A DNA stretch of 64,000 bases. Source: Pseudoroseomonas cervicalis (GTDB lineage: Bacteria > Pseudomonadota > Alphaproteobacteria > Acetobacterales > Acetobacteraceae). Shown here piece by piece: positions 11,827 to 21,259 of the stretch; the stretch's first letter is position 1; each line of letters opens with the position of its first letter. The DNA is taken from contig NZ_JAUTAJ010000004.1 of NCBI RefSeq assembly GCF_030818485.1, positions 620,001-684,000 on the forward strand. The letters run 5' to 3'. A program made the position numbers and the translations under genes. Below the pieces are notes generated by a model. The model had not been told where the DNA came from. It saw only the letters and a list, made by a program, of their open reading frames with translations, and searched no databases.

Positions 11827-13248
11827 ATGGGCGAGGCGGTGCGGCGTTTGTTCGGGACGGATGGCATCCGGGGGGTGGCGAATCGCGCGCCGATGGATGC
11901 CTCGACCGCGCTGCGCCTGGGCCAGGCGGCGGGCCGCTTTTTCAACCGCGGCAGCCATCGCCACCGCGTCGTCATCGGCAAGGATACGCGGCTCTCCGGC
12001 TACATGCTGGAGCCGGCGCTGACCGCGGGCTTCGTCGGCGCCGGCATGGATGTGGTGCTGGTGGGGCCGCTGCCCACACCCGCCATCGCCATGCTGACGC
12101 GCAGCCTGCGCGCCGATCTCGGCGTGATGATCTCGGCCAGCCACAACCCCTTCGAGGACAATGGCATCAAGCTGTTCGGCCCGGACGGGCTGAAGCTCTC
12201 CGACGCCGAGGAAGCCGAGATCGAGGCGCTGATGGAGGGCGATCTCTCGGCCCAACTCGTCGCCCCCTCGCGCCTCGGCCGCGCCAGCCGGCTGGAGGAT
12301 GCGCCGGGCCGCTATATCGAGGCGGTGAAGGCCAGCTTCCCCAAGGGCCGTAGCCTGTCGGGCATGCGCATCGTCGTCGATTGCGCGCATGGCGCCGCCT
12401 ACAAGGTCGCCCCCACCGTGCTGTGGGAGCTGGGGGCGGAGGTGGTGCCGGTGGGCGTCGCTCCGGATGGCTTCAACATCAACCGCGAATGCGGCTCCAC
12501 CGCCCCGGGCCGCATGGCCGAGCTGGTGCGCGAGCGGCGCGCCGATCTCGGCATCGCCCTCGATGGCGATGCCGACCGGCTGGTGCTGGCCGATGAGAAG
12601 GGCCAGATCGTCGATGGCGACCAGATCCTGGCGGTCATCGCCGCCTCCTGGGCGGCGCAGGGGCGGCTGCGCGGCGATGCCGTGGTCGCCACGGTGATGT
12701 CGAATCTGGGCCTTGAACGCTTTCTTCACTCGGCCGGGCTGAAGCTGCTGCGCACCAAGGTGGGGGACCGCTATGTGTCGGAGCGCATGCGCGAGACCGG
12801 CTGCAATCTGGGTGGCGAGCAGTCCGGCCACATGATCCTGAGCGATTTCGGCACCACCGGCGACGGGCTGGCGGCGGCGCTGCAGGTGCTGGCCGTGCTG
12901 GCCGAGGAAGGCCGGCCGGCCAGCGAGGTCTGCCGCCGCTTCACGCCCCTGCCGCAGCGCCTGGTGAATGTGCGCTATGCCGGGGCCAGCCCGCTGCAGG
13001 ACAGCACCGTGCAGGCCGCCATCGACGCCGCCAGCGCCCGCCTGGAAGGGCGCGGCCGTATCCTGATCCGCCCCAGCGGCACCGAGCCGGTGATCCGCGT
13101 GATGGCCGAGGCCGAGGAGGAGACCATCGTGGAAGACACCGTGCAGCAGCTGGCGGCGCTGATCCGCGCCCGCGCCGCGGCCGGCGCCGTGGCCGAGCCG
13201 CCCGCCGCCACCGCCGAGGCGGCGGCCGAGGCGGGGGAGGCGGCCTGA
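11827..13248 (+). CDS. glmM: Phosphoglucosamine mutase GlmM
   Basis: A 473-residue enzyme that converts glucosamine-6-phosphate to glucosamine-1-phosphate for UDP-GlcNAc, hence peptidoglycan and LPS. The N-terminus ([13 protein letters not shown]), the phosphoserine loop ([21 protein letters not shown], Ser in SASHNP), the metal loop (LDGDADR) and the phosphate-binding [12 protein letters not shown] are all intact. I start at ATG 11827, where the conserved N-terminus begins; the frame stays open into folP. A ~25-residue Ala/Glu-rich tail exceeds the family length. The stop and the thiD start share one base (TGATG), so the two are coupled. Confidence 0.97.
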   Translation: MGEAVRRLFGTDGIRGVANRAPMDASTALRLGQAAGRFFNRGSHRHRVVIGKDTRLSGYMLEPALTAGFVGAGMDVVLVGPLPTPAIAMLTRSLRADLGVMISASHNPFEDNGIKLFGPDGLKLSDAEEAEIEALMEGDLSAQLVAPSRLGRASRLEDAPGRYIEAVKASFPKGRSLSGMRIVVDCAHGAAYKVAPTVLWELGAEVVPVGVAPDGFNINRECGSTAPGRMAELVRERRADLGIALDGDADRLVLADEKGQIVDGDQILAVIAASWAAQGRLRGDAVVATVMSNLGLERFLHSAGLKLLRTKVGDRYVSERMRETGCNLGGEQSGHMILSDFGTTGDGLAAALQVLAVLAEEGRPASEVCRRFTPLPQRLVNVRYAGASPLQDSTVQAAIDAASARLEGRGRILIRPSGTEPVIRVMAEAEEETIVEDTVQQLAALIRARAAAGAVAEPPAATAEAAAEAGEAA

Positions 13249-14063
13249 TGCGCGGTCGCGTCCTGATCATCGCCGGCTCCGATTCCGGCGGCGGCGCCGG
13301 CATCCAGGCCGACATCAAGACCTGCACGGCGCTCGACGCCTATGCCGCCACCGCCATCACCGCGCTGACGGCGCAGGACACCAGCGGCGTGCATGGCGTG
13401 CACACCGTGCCGCCGGATTTCATCCGCCAGCAGATCCGCCTGGTGCTGCAGGATATCGGCGCCGACGCCATCAAGACCGGCATGCTGGCCGATTCCGAGA
13501 CGATCAACGCCGTCTGCGACGCGCTGGCCGAGCATGGCCGCCGCGTGCCGCTGGTGGCCGATCCGGTGATGGTCGCCAAGGGTGGCGAGGCGCTGCTGAC
13601 CAAGGCGGCGGTCGAGACGCTGAAGCGCCGCCTGCTGCCCTTCGCCGCGCTGCTGACGCCCAACATCCCGGAGGCCGAGGTGCTGTCCGGCATGCATATC
13701 GCCAATGTCGACGAGATGCAGGCGGCGGCCGAGATGATGCTGACGCTGGGCGTGCCGGCGGTGCTGCTGAAGGGCGGCCATATGCCGGGCAACCGGCTGG
13801 TCGATCTGCTGGCGACCGAGGATGGCATCGAGTTCTTCGAGAGCGAGCGCATCGACAGCCGCCACACCCATGGCACCGGCTGCACCCTGGCCTCGGCCAT
13901 CGCCGCCGGCCTGTCGCAGGGGCTCGGCCTGCGCGCCGCGGTGATGCGCGCCCGCGCCTATGTGCAGGAGGCGCTGCGCCACGCCCCCGGCTTCGGCCGC
14001 GGCCATGGCCCGCTGAACCACAGCATCACCGTCGATCCGGCGCGCCTCGCAACCCTGGTATGA
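13248..14063 (+). CDS. thiD: Hydroxymethylpyrimidine (phosphate) kinase ThiD
   Basis: A 271-residue ribokinase-fold kinase that phosphorylates HMP and HMP-P in thiamine synthesis. The N-terminal GSDSGGGAGIQADIKT and the C-terminal anion hole and catalytic Asp region (DSRHTHGTGCTLASAIAA) are characteristic. It overlaps the glmM stop by one base. No other thi genes are nearby and no TPP riboswitch is visible, so it is probably expressed from the folP/glmM promoter. A 33-nt GC hairpin follows shortly after the stop. Confidence 0.95.
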   Translation: MRGRVLIIAGSDSGGGAGIQADIKTCTALDAYAATAITALTAQDTSGVHGVHTVPPDFIRQQIRLVLQDIGADAIKTGMLADSETINAVCDALAEHGRRVPLVADPVMVAKGGEALLTKAAVETLKRRLLPFAALLTPNIPEAEVLSGMHIANVDEMQAAAEMMLTLGVPAVLLKGGHMPGNRLVDLLATEDGIEFFESERIDSRHTHGTGCTLASAIAAGLSQGLGLRAAVMRARAYVQEALRHAPGFGRGHGPLNHSITVDPARLATLV

Positions 14064-14070
14064 CGCCGGC

Positions 14071-14104
14071 CCGCCGGATGCGGCCTTCGCGGCCGCGCCG
14101 GCGG
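14071..14104 (+). terminator. Strong hairpin after thiD
   Basis: A two-part stem: CCGCCGG/CCGGCGG outside and GCGGCC/GGCCGC inside, loop TTCGC, beginning 8 nt after the thiD stop. No T-tract follows, so it may be a Rho-dependent or mRNA-end structure. Confidence 0.4.
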
Positions 14105-14145
14105 CGGGCATCCTGCGGCTCCGCTTCAGCCTGACAGGTGCCCCC

Positions 14146-15027
14146 ATGGCGACCCCGCTCCAGACCTCCGACCTGACCTCCAACGGTCTCGCCGCCGCTG
14201 GCCTGCCGGAGCGTGTCGCCGTCTACCAGGTCGATGCCTTCGCCGAGCGAGCCTTCGCCGGCAACCCGGCCGCCGTGGTGCCGCTGCAATCCTGGCTGCC
14301 GGATGCGCTGATGCAATCCATGGCGGCCGAGCACAATCTCAGCGAGACCGCCTTCTTCGTCCCCGACGGGCCGGGACGCTGGCATCTGCGCTGGTTCACC
14401 CCGACCACCGAGGTGCCGCTCTGCGGCCATGCGACGCTGGCCACCGCCTTCGTCCTGGCCCGGGTGCTGGGGGAGGCGGGGCCCTTGCGCTTCCGCACCG
14501 CCTCGGGCGAGCTGGGCGTCAGCCAGGAGGAGGGGCGCTTCGTGCTCGACTTCCCGGCCAACCCGCCGCTTCGCGCGCATGCCGGCCCGCCCGGCCTGGC
14601 CGCGGCGCTGGGTGCCGTGCCGCGCGAGATCTGGAAGGCGCGCGACTGGATCTGCGTCTTCGACAAGGCGGAGACGGTGCGCGCGCTGACCCCCGACCAT
14701 GGCCGCATCGCGACCCTGCCGGATGCCGCCCAGGGCGGCGGCGCGGCGCGGGTCATCGCCACGGCGGCGGGGGATGACGGGGTGCATGACACCGTCTCGC
14801 GCTATTTCGCGGCGCGGGTGGGGGTGAATGAGGATCCGGTGACGGGGGCTGCGCATATCCAGCTGGTGCCCTTCTGGGCGCAGCGCCTGGGCCGCAGCAC
14901 GCTGGTCTGCCGCCAGGCCAGCGCCCGCGGCGGCACGCTGTGGTGCGAGCTGCGCGGCGACCGGGTGCGCATGGGCGGCCATGCCGTGCTCTATGCCGAG
15001 GGCTCGGTGCTGCTGCCCCGCGCCTGA
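14146..15027 (+). CDS. PhzF family phenazine biosynthesis-like isomerase
   Basis: A 293-residue PhzF/YddE-type protein with the diaminopimelate-epimerase fold. PhzF itself isomerises a phenazine precursor, but most family members act on unknown small metabolites and no phenazine genes are present here. The conserved N-terminal region ([19 protein letters not shown]) and the catalytic Glu motif (HNLSETAFF) are seen, as are CGHATLA and the C-terminal [12 protein letters not shown]. It stands alone between thiD and serC, with 82 nt upstream and 109 nt downstream. Specific substrate cannot be inferred. Confidence 0.9.
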   Translation: MATPLQTSDLTSNGLAAAGLPERVAVYQVDAFAERAFAGNPAAVVPLQSWLPDALMQSMAAEHNLSETAFFVPDGPGRWHLRWFTPTTEVPLCGHATLATAFVLARVLGEAGPLRFRTASGELGVSQEEGRFVLDFPANPPLRAHAGPPGLAAALGAVPREIWKARDWICVFDKAETVRALTPDHGRIATLPDAAQGGGAARVIATAAGDDGVHDTVSRYFAARVGVNEDPVTGAAHIQLVPFWAQRLGRSTLVCRQASARGGTLWCELRGDRVRMGGHAVLYAEGSVLLPRA

Positions 15028-15136
15028 TGCCCGCCCGACGCTGACGGCAGGGGGCAAGGCCGGGCCTTGCCCCCGCGCGCCGCGCGGCGCAAACCGGCGC
15101 CTCTCCTGGCCTCGATCCCCTGAAAGTCTTCCCGCC

Positions 15137-16303
15137 ATGGCCCAGCCCAACCCGAAGCCCTCCCGCCGCCCGGCCAATCCCTGCTTCTCCTCGGGCCCCT
15201 GCGCCAAGCGGCCCGGCTGGTCGCTGGCGGCGCTGGAGGGCGCGCTGCTCGGCCGCAGCCACCGCGCCAAGGCGCCAAAGGCGAAGCTGGCCGAGGTGAT
15301 CGAGCGCTCGAAATCCGTGCTGCGCATGCCGGAGGGCTGGCGCCTCGGCATCGTGCCGGCCTCCGACACCGGGGCGGTGGAGATGGCGCTGTGGTCGATG
15401 CTGGGCCCGCGCGGCGTCGATGTGCTGGCCTGGGAGAGCTTCTCCGGCGAATGGGCCACCGACATCACCACCCAGCTGCGCCTGCCGGAGGTACGACTGA
15501 TCAAGGCGCCCTATGGCGGGCTGCCCGACCTGGCGCAGGCCGACCCGAAGCGCGACCTGGTCTTTGTCTGGAACGGCACCACCAGCGGCGTGCGCCTGCC
15601 GCATGCCGACTGGATCGCCGCCGACCGCGAGGGCTTAGCGATCTGCGACGCCACTTCGGCGGCCTTCGCCATGGATCTCGACTGGCACAAGCTCGATGTC
15701 GTCACCTGGTCCTGGCAGAAGGTGCTGGGGGGCGAGGCGGCGCATGGCATGATCGCGCTCTCGCCGCGCGCCGTGGCCCGGCTGGAGAGCCACACCCCCG
15801 CCTGGCCTCTCCCAAAAATCTTCCGCATGACCAAGGGCGGCCGGCTGATCGAGGGCATCTTCCAGGGCGACACCATCAACACCCCCTCCATGCTCTGCGC
15901 CGAGGACGCGCTGGACGGGCTGCGCTGGGCCGAGGCGATCGGCGGCCTGCCGGCGCTGGTCGCCCGCTCCGAGGCCAATCTGGCGGCAGTGGCGGAATGG
16001 GTGGCGGGGCAGTCGGACTATGCCTTCCTGGCCGCGGATGCGGCGACGCGCTCCTGCACCTCGATCTGCCTGAAGCTGGTGGCGCCCTGGTTCACCGCGC
16101 TCTCGCCCGAGGCTCAGGCCGCCGCCGGCAAGCGCATCGCCGCGCTGCTGGAGCAGGAGGGCGCGGGCCTGGACACCGCCCCCTATCGCGACGCGCCGCC
16201 GGGGCTGCGCCTCTGGGGCGGGGCGACGGTGGAGACGCAGGATCTTCTGGACCTGCTGCCCTGGATCACCTGGGCGACGCGCGAGGTCGCCGCCCGGGCC
16301 TGA
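15137..16303 (+). CDS. serC: Phosphoserine transaminase SerC
   Basis: A 388-residue class-V aminotransferase that makes 3-phosphoserine from phosphohydroxypyruvate and glutamate. It matches the Methanosarcina/alphaproteobacterial subtype: N-terminal [15 protein letters not shown], substrate-binding [12 protein letters not shown]-lysine in [10 protein letters not shown] (Lys near residue 195) and the downstream [10 protein letters not shown]. The start is the ATG opening this conserved N-terminus; the frame is open 52 codons upstream inside the PhzF gene. serA, often adjacent in related genomes, is not in the window. An intrinsic terminator follows. Confidence 0.95.
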   Translation: MAQPNPKPSRRPANPCFSSGPCAKRPGWSLAALEGALLGRSHRAKAPKAKLAEVIERSKSVLRMPEGWRLGIVPASDTGAVEMALWSMLGPRGVDVLAWESFSGEWATDITTQLRLPEVRLIKAPYGGLPDLAQADPKRDLVFVWNGTTSGVRLPHADWIAADREGLAICDATSAAFAMDLDWHKLDVVTWSWQKVLGGEAAHGMIALSPRAVARLESHTPAWPLPKIFRMTKGGRLIEGIFQGDTINTPSMLCAEDALDGLRWAEAIGGLPALVARSEANLAAVAEWVAGQSDYAFLAADAATRSCTSICLKLVAPWFTALSPEAQAAAGKRIAALLEQEGAGLDTAPYRDAPPGLRLWGGATVETQDLLDLLPWITWATREVAARA

Positions 16304-16336
16304 CATCCCGGGCCAGATTGGGCGGAAACCGAAAGG

Positions 16337-16363
16337 CGGCGGAAGAATCTTCCGCCGTCTTTT
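16337..16363 (+). terminator. Rho-independent terminator after serC
   Basis: CGGCGGAA and TTCCGCCG form a perfect 8-bp stem around GAATC, followed by TCTTTT. It lies 33 nt after the serC stop. Confidence 0.82.
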
Positions 16364-16480
16364 CCATGTCCGGGCAAAATTCCTGAATCGCCCTGCTGCG
16401 CCGCGGTGATTCGGTAAACCTCCCTGACGCATTTTCCCTAGGCTTCCCGGCAGGACAGACCCGCCCCGAGGCCGAAGCCC

Positions 16481-17398
16481 ATGCGTCTCCCCGCCGCGCC
16501 GAATTGGCTTCCCATCCTGCTCTTCCTCTGCGCGCCGCTGCTGTTCGCCAGCAACATGATCGGCGCGCGCTGGCTGAGCGGCTCGGTGCCGCCGGTGACG
16601 CTGGCCTTCGGGCGCTGGCTGGTCGCCGCCCTGCTGCTGCTGCCGATCATCTGGCCGCATCTGCGCCAGGGCGCGCTGAAGCGGGCGCCGTCCGGGCTGC
16701 TGGCGCTGCTGGTGCTGCTGGGGGGCGTCATCAGCGTGGCGCCGCAATATGGCGCGGCGCGCTACACCAGCGCCGGCAACATCGCCCTCATCGCCGCGCT
16801 GACGCCGCTGATCGTCGCCATCATCGAGCGGCTGGTCTGGGGCATCGCGCTGCGCCCGGCCATGCTGGCGGGCATCGCCTGCGCCTTCACCGGCATCCTG
16901 GTCGCCGCCTTTCGCGGCGACGTCGGCGCGCTGCTGCGGCTGGAATTCAACCCGGGCGACGCGCTGATGCTCTGCGCCATCCTGGCCTGGGCCGGCTACA
17001 CCGCGCTGCTGCGCCACCGCCCCGTGGCGCTGCCGCCGCTGCTGCTGCTCTGGGTGGTCGCCGCCGGCGGCGCGCTCTGCCTGGCGCCCGGCATGGCGCT
17101 GGAATGGGGCCATCTCGGCGTGCCGCAGCTCGGCGCGCGGGCCTTCTGGGGCATGATCTTCCTCGGGCTGGTCGCCGGCATCGGCGCCTATGGCGCCTTC
17201 GCCCGCATCGTCGCCAGCTTCGGCGCGGCGCGCGCCGCCATGGCCATGTATCTGGTGCCGGCCTATGCGCTGGCGCTCGGCGCCACGCTGCTGGGGGAAA
17301 GCCTGCACCCCTATCACGCCGTGGCCATGGCGCTGGTGCTCGGCGGGGTCGCCATCGGCACGCTGCGCGCGCCTGCCCTGCTGCCCGCGCGCTCGTGA
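16481..17398 (+). CDS. EamA/DMT family exporter
   Basis: A 305-residue integral membrane protein with about ten predicted membrane helices in two tandem EamA repeats (roughly residues 8-140 and 150-290). Such drug/metabolite transporters export amino acids or other small metabolites; the substrate is not predictable from the sequence. The second repeat contains the typical FFGIPAY-like region FGAARAAMAMYLVPAYALALGA. It stands alone after the serC terminator, with no regulator beside it. Confidence 0.88.
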   Translation: MRLPAAPNWLPILLFLCAPLLFASNMIGARWLSGSVPPVTLAFGRWLVAALLLLPIIWPHLRQGALKRAPSGLLALLVLLGGVISVAPQYGAARYTSAGNIALIAALTPLIVAIIERLVWGIALRPAMLAGIACAFTGILVAAFRGDVGALLRLEFNPGDALMLCAILAWAGYTALLRHRPVALPPLLLLWVVAAGGALCLAPGMALEWGHLGVPQLGARAFWGMIFLGLVAGIGAYGAFARIVASFGAARAAMAMYLVPAYALALGATLLGESLHPYHAVAMALVLGGVAIGTLRAPALLPARS

Positions 17399-17473
17399 CC
17401 GGGCGCGCCCCGTCGCAAGCGGGGCGCGCATGACCACATGACCTCCCGTTCATCCTTCGGACAGGAGGTCCGC

Positions 17474-17857
17474 ATGACGCTTCTGCTGCCCCGCCGGCGC
17501 CTGGCGCTCGGCCTGCCCGGGCTGCTGCTGGCCGCCCCGGCGCTGGCCCATCATGGCTGGTCCTGGGCCGAGAGCGAACAGACCGAGCTCTCCGGCACCA
17601 TCGAGGAGATCTTCATAGGCCCGCCGCATCCGCGCCTGACGCTGCGCAGCGACGGCACGCTCTGGACCGTGGAGTTGGGCAATCCCAGCCAGACCCGCCG
17701 CGCCGGCTTCGTCGAGGGGTCCGCCAATGTCGGCGACCAGGCGCGCGCCCTCGGCAACCGCTCGCGCGAGGCCGGGGAGCGGCGGCTGAAGGCGGTACGG
17801 CTGGAGGTGGGCGGTCGCCGCTACGACCTCTATCCCGAGCGCATCCAGGGCGGCTGA
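17474..17857 (+). CDS. Small secreted DUF6152-like protein
   Basis: A 127-residue exported protein: n-region PRRR, hydrophobic core LALGLPGLLLAAPALA, cleavage before HHGWSW. The mature N-terminal His-His followed by aromatic residues and the following ~95-residue beta-rich domain resemble the DUF6152 family, whose function is unknown. I start at 17474 because AGGAGG lies 5 nt upstream; an in-frame ATG 12 codons earlier lacks a ribosome site. The next gene starts 5 nt after the stop, so the two are co-transcribed. The exposed His-His pair could bind a metal, which is speculation. Confidence 0.75.
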   Translation: MTLLLPRRRLALGLPGLLLAAPALAHHGWSWAESEQTELSGTIEEIFIGPPHPRLTLRSDGTLWTVELGNPSQTRRAGFVEGSANVGDQARALGNRSREAGERRLKAVRLEVGGRRYDLYPERIQGG

Positions 17858-17862
17858 GCCCG

Positions 17863-18336
17863 GTGGAGGCGGCGCTTTCCCTGCTGGCGGACAGCGCGCT
17901 GCCCGCCTGGCTGCGCCGCTCGGGTATCCTCTACCCGCTGGTCAATGCGGCGCATGTGCTGGGGCTCGGCCTGCTGCTGGGCAGCATCGCGACGCTCGAC
18001 CTGCGGCTGCTCGGCGCCTTCCGCGGCGCGCCGCTGGCGGTGCTGGCGCCACCGCTGCTGGCTGTGGCCAAGGCGGGGCTGGTGCTGGCCATCCTCAGCG
18101 GCGCGCTGCTGTTTTCCGTCCAGCCGCTGGCCTATGCCGGCAACCCCGCCTTCCTGGCCAAGCTCTTCCTGGTGGCGCTTGGCATCGTCAACGCCCTGGC
18201 GCTGCGCCGTCGCGCGGTCTGGCGGCAGGCGCTGCAGGGCGGCGCGGTGCCGCCGGCGCTGCAGCTCGCCGCGCTGATCTCCCTCGCCACCTGGCTCGGC
18301 GCGCTGCTGGCCGGGCGCTGGATCGGCTTTCTGTAA
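17863..18336 (+). CDS. Four-helix membrane protein, DUF6644-like
   Basis: A 157-residue protein starting at GTG 17863 with four clear hydrophobic helices (about residues 22-44, 58-84, 95-112 and 130-153). A His in the first helix (NAAHVLGLGLLLG) and the overall pattern resemble small cytochrome-b561-like membrane proteins such as DUF6644. It is 5 nt from the secreted DUF6152-like protein, a pairing I recall in other alphaproteobacteria. Together they might handle a metal or redox cofactor at the membrane, but no function is established. Confidence 0.7.
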   Translation: MEAALSLLADSALPAWLRRSGILYPLVNAAHVLGLGLLLGSIATLDLRLLGAFRGAPLAVLAPPLLAVAKAGLVLAILSGALLFSVQPLAYAGNPAFLAKLFLVALGIVNALALRRRAVWRQALQGGAVPPALQLAALISLATWLGALLAGRWIGFL

Positions 18337-18428
18337 GTCGCCGCGCCGCATGGACCCCCTGCATTCCCGGCCGGTGCGCGCGGCAGGAGGATGCCCTATA
18401 GCTCCGCCCCCCAGCAGAGGAGTGCGGA

Positions 18429-19898
18429 ATGACGGTCGGGATCGAGATGGGCACGACGAGCGGCGGGCAGCCGGGCCTCCTCGATCTGGAGGAGCTGCTG
18501 GCCACCCGCCTGCTGGTGCAGGGCAATTCGGGCTCCGGCAAATCCTATCTGCTGCGGCGGCTGATGGAGCAGTCGGCCCCCTGGGTGCAGCAGGCCGTCA
18601 TCGACCCCGAGGGCGATTTCGTGACGCTCGCCGAGCGCTTCGGCCATCTGGTCATCGACGCCGCGCAGCACAGCGAGGCCGCCTTGCAGCGCGCCGCCGA
18701 CCGGGTGCGGGCGCATCGTGTCTCGGTGGTGCTGAATCTCGAGGGGCTGGACGCGGATGGCCAGATGCGCCACGCGGCGGCCTTCCTGGGCGGGCTGTTC
18801 GATGCCGAGCGCGACCATTGGTCGCCCATGCTGGTGGTGGTGGATGAGGCGCAGCTCTTCGCCCCCGCCGCCGCCGGCGAGGTGTCGGACGAGGCGCGCC
18901 GCGCCTCGCTGGGCGCCATGGCCAATCTGATGTCGCGCGGCCGCAAGCGCGGGCTGGCCGGCATCATCGCCACCCAGCGCCTGGCCAAGCTCGCCAAGAA
19001 CGTCGCCGCCGAGGCCTCCAACTTCCTGATGGGCCGCACCTTCCTCGATATCGACATGGCGCGCGCCGCCGACCTGCTGGGCATGGAGCGGCGCCAGGCA
19101 GAAATGTTCCGCGACCTGCCGCGCGGCAGCTTCGTGGCGCTCGGCCCGGCCCTGTCGCGCCGGCCGGTGACCATCCGCATCGGCGCGGTGGAGACCGCCT
19201 CGCGCGGCAGCAATCCGGGGCTGGTGCCGCTGCCGCAGACGGCGCCCGAGCAGGCGAAGGAGCTGGTGCTGGCCGCCGTCGCCGAGCCCGACCCGGTGCT
19301 GCGCCCGCCGCCGCGCCGGCCGCCCCCGGCGCCGGCCCCGGACATCCTGGCGCAGCTGGCCCAGGCCCGCCCGACCATGCCTGCGCCCCGCGCCGAGCCC
19401 GAGCCGACACCCGAGGAGCGCGCCGCCCGCAAGCGCAGACTCGAAGACATCCTGAGGCAGGTGCTGGCGGAGCCGGAGGCGGCGTTCCGCAACACCTCCG
19501 TGCTCTACCAGGATTTCCTGGTGCGGCTGCGCATCCATGCCGTGCCGGGCAAGCCGCCGGAGATCCCGGCCTTCCGCCGCATGTTGGCGGTGGCGCGCGC
19601 CGGCATCAGCGCCGAGGCGGCGGAGGGCGAGGAATGGCAGCGCATCGAGGCGCGCGCGGCGTCGCTGCCCGAGGATGTGCAGGGCGTCTACCTGCTGCTG
19701 GCCCGCGCCGCGCTGGAGGGCGCGCCCTGTCCGTCCGACGAGACCATCGCCCAGGCCTATGGCACGCGCTCGGTCGGCCGGGCGCGGCGGGTGCTGGCCT
19801 ATATGGAGGAGCAGGGCGCCATCGTCTGCCGCCCCGACGCCCAGGGGCGGCGCATCGTGGCCCTGGTCGAGCTGGGGCACGAGACGGCGCCGGGCTGA
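18429..19898 (+). CDS. HerA/FtsK-like ATP-binding protein
   Basis: A 489-residue P-loop ATPase of the HerA-FtsK superfamily. Walker A is GNSGSGKSY (residues 32-40) and Walker B is MLVVVDEAQLF (near 136-146). A HerA-type sensor region follows (MSRGRKRGLAGIIATQRLAKL). After the ATPase comes a Pro-rich hinge (about 290-330) and a C-terminal region ending in a winged-helix-like segment (PSDETIAQAYGTRSVGRARRVLAYMEEQG). HerA proteins translocate DNA with the nuclease NurA in archaea; bacterial orphans are poorly characterised. No nuclease or defence gene is adjacent. AGAGGAG 8 nt upstream supports the ATG. Confidence 0.82.
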   Translation: MTVGIEMGTTSGGQPGLLDLEELLATRLLVQGNSGSGKSYLLRRLMEQSAPWVQQAVIDPEGDFVTLAERFGHLVIDAAQHSEAALQRAADRVRAHRVSVVLNLEGLDADGQMRHAAAFLGGLFDAERDHWSPMLVVVDEAQLFAPAAAGEVSDEARRASLGAMANLMSRGRKRGLAGIIATQRLAKLAKNVAAEASNFLMGRTFLDIDMARAADLLGMERRQAEMFRDLPRGSFVALGPALSRRPVTIRIGAVETASRGSNPGLVPLPQTAPEQAKELVLAAVAEPDPVLRPPPRRPPPAPAPDILAQLAQARPTMPAPRAEPEPTPEERAARKRRLEDILRQVLAEPEAAFRNTSVLYQDFLVRLRIHAVPGKPPEIPAFRRMLAVARAGISAEAAEGEEWQRIEARAASLPEDVQGVYLLLARAALEGAPCPSDETIAQAYGTRSVGRARRVLAYMEEQGAIVCRPDAQGRRIVALVELGHETAPG

Positions 19899-19916
19899 GC
19901 GCCGCCCCGCTTGCCG

Positions 19917-20465
19917 TCAGGGCGCGGTGATGCCGCGCAGCAGCGCCAGGAACTCGCCCTGGCGCGCATCGGCCTCCGCCTTCTCGAAGACGCAGACGGT
20001 GGTGGTGCGGCCCTGCGGCGTCTCCAAGATGCCGAAATTGCTGCGCAGCTGCTGCGAGCGCGGCGGCAGACCCTGCAGCGGCTTGAAATCCGCCTGGATG
20101 TGCAGCCCGGTGCGGTTGCCGACCTCCACCGTGTTCATCGAGCGGATCTCATAGATCCGCTCCAGCGTGGCGCGGGTGATGTTCTGCCAGCCGGGGGTGC
20201 GCAGCAGCGTGTTCACCTGCTCCTGGCTCATGCTGTTGTTCTGCGGCGCCGGCGTGTAGGCAACCTGGCAGCCCGTATCCTGGTCGGTCGGCTTGCGCAC
20301 CGCATAGCGCGCCGCCTGCTGGCCGGTGGTCGCCATCGGGGTGGCGGTGTAGCCGGGCGGCGCCGTCACCGCGAGCTCGGCCGCGCGCACCGGCGCCGCC
20401 AGGGCCAGGGCGGCGAGCAGCGCGCCGGCCAGGAGGCGGGCGGGGGGAAGGGGGGTGGATCGCAT
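19917..20465 (-). CDS. Secreted protein of unknown function
   Basis: A 182-residue protein with a Sec signal peptide (LLAGALLAALALAAPVRA, cleavage near residue 28). The mature part is a mixed alpha/beta domain with two cysteines (DTGCQVAY and TTVCVFEK) that could form a disulfide in the periplasm. I do not recognise a family. It is convergent with the HerA-like gene, 18 nt away, and lies 47 nt after the DUF599 gene on the same strand, so it may be co-transcribed with it. Confidence 0.75.
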   Translation of the reverse strand: MRSTPLPPARLLAGALLAALALAAPVRAAELAVTAPPGYTATPMATTGQQAARYAVRKPTDQDTGCQVAYTPAPQNNSMSQEQVNTLLRTPGWQNITRATLERIYEIRSMNTVEVGNRTGLHIQADFKPLQGLPPRSQQLRSNFGILETPQGRTTTVCVFEKAEADARQGEFLALLRGITAP

Positions 20466-20512
20466 CCCCGCCAGACAGACCCGTTTCGCCGGCCCGTCAA
20501 GTCAGCAGCGCG

Positions 20513-21199
20513 TCAGCCCTCGGCGGGGCGGGCCAGCGCGTCGCGCACCACGGAGCGGAATTCCCGCCGGTGCAGCTCCCGCAGCACCAGCAGCGAGGCC
20601 AGGGCGAGGGCCAGCGGGTGCAGGATCCAGGCCAGCGCGGCGAGGCCGAAATAATAGGCGCGCAGCCCGGTGTTGAAATGGCGCGCGGCGCGGTTGGCGA
20701 CCTCGGCCGCGACCTCGGCCTGGGCCAGCCCGGCCTCGCCCATCGGCAGCCCGCCCACGCAGATGCTGCAATAGTTGAACTGGCGCAGCGCCCAGGTCAG
20801 CTCGAAGAAGGCGCGCACGAAGATGAAGATCAGCAGGAAGATGCGGATCTCCCAGGCCTCCTGGCTCGGCGGCAGCTCGGCGAAGGGCACCACGCCGAAG
20901 ATCCGCCGCCCGATATCCGGCGCCCCCAGCATCGCCACCAGGCCGCCCAGGATGAAGATGCTGGTATTGGCCAGGAAGGAGGTGGAGGTCATCAGATTGC
21001 CGATGATGCTGATGTCCGAGATGCGGTTGTCCCGGTGCAGCACCTCGCGCATCCAGCGGCGGCGATGCTCGTTCATCGCGGCGATGACGCTGCGGGCATA
21101 GATGCTGGGCACGCGGTCGACCACGACGGAATAGCCCATCCAGCAGGCGACAAAGAGGGCGAGGGCCACGGCGTCCAGCGGCGAGATCGGCAGCATCAT
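20513..21199 (-). CDS. DUF599 family membrane protein
   Basis: A 228-residue protein with about four membrane helices (near residues 8-27, 75-97, 118-140 and 180-208). The conserved DUF599 N-terminal pattern is present (VDRVPSIYARSVIAAMNEHR RRWM, shown in two parts) and is followed by NRISDISIIGNLM. The family is widespread in proteobacteria and plants and has no assigned biochemical role. It follows the secreted Cys-rich protein by 60 nt on the same strand. Confidence 0.85.
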   Translation of the reverse strand: MMLPISPLDAVALALFVACWMGYSVVVDRVPSIYARSVIAAMNEHRRRWMREVLHRDNRISDISIIGNLMTSTSFLANTSIFILGGLVAMLGAPDIGRRIFGVVPFAELPPSQEAWEIRIFLLIFIFVRAFFELTWALRQFNYCSICVGGLPMGEAGLAQAEVAAEVANRAARHFNTGLRAYYFGLAALAWILHPLALALASLLVLRELHRREFRSVVRDALARPAEG

Positions 21200-21259
21200 G
21201 CCGCCCCCATAGCATGGCGCGGCGCCGCTTCGCCTGACTTCGTGTCCATCCGCGCGGTG

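Noticed and set aside
18391..18432. 13-codon leader open frame overlapping the HerA-like ATG
   Set aside because: AGGAGG abuts the leader ATG with no spacing, so initiation there is unlikely. The downstream GAGGAG suits the main ATG. Probably chance.
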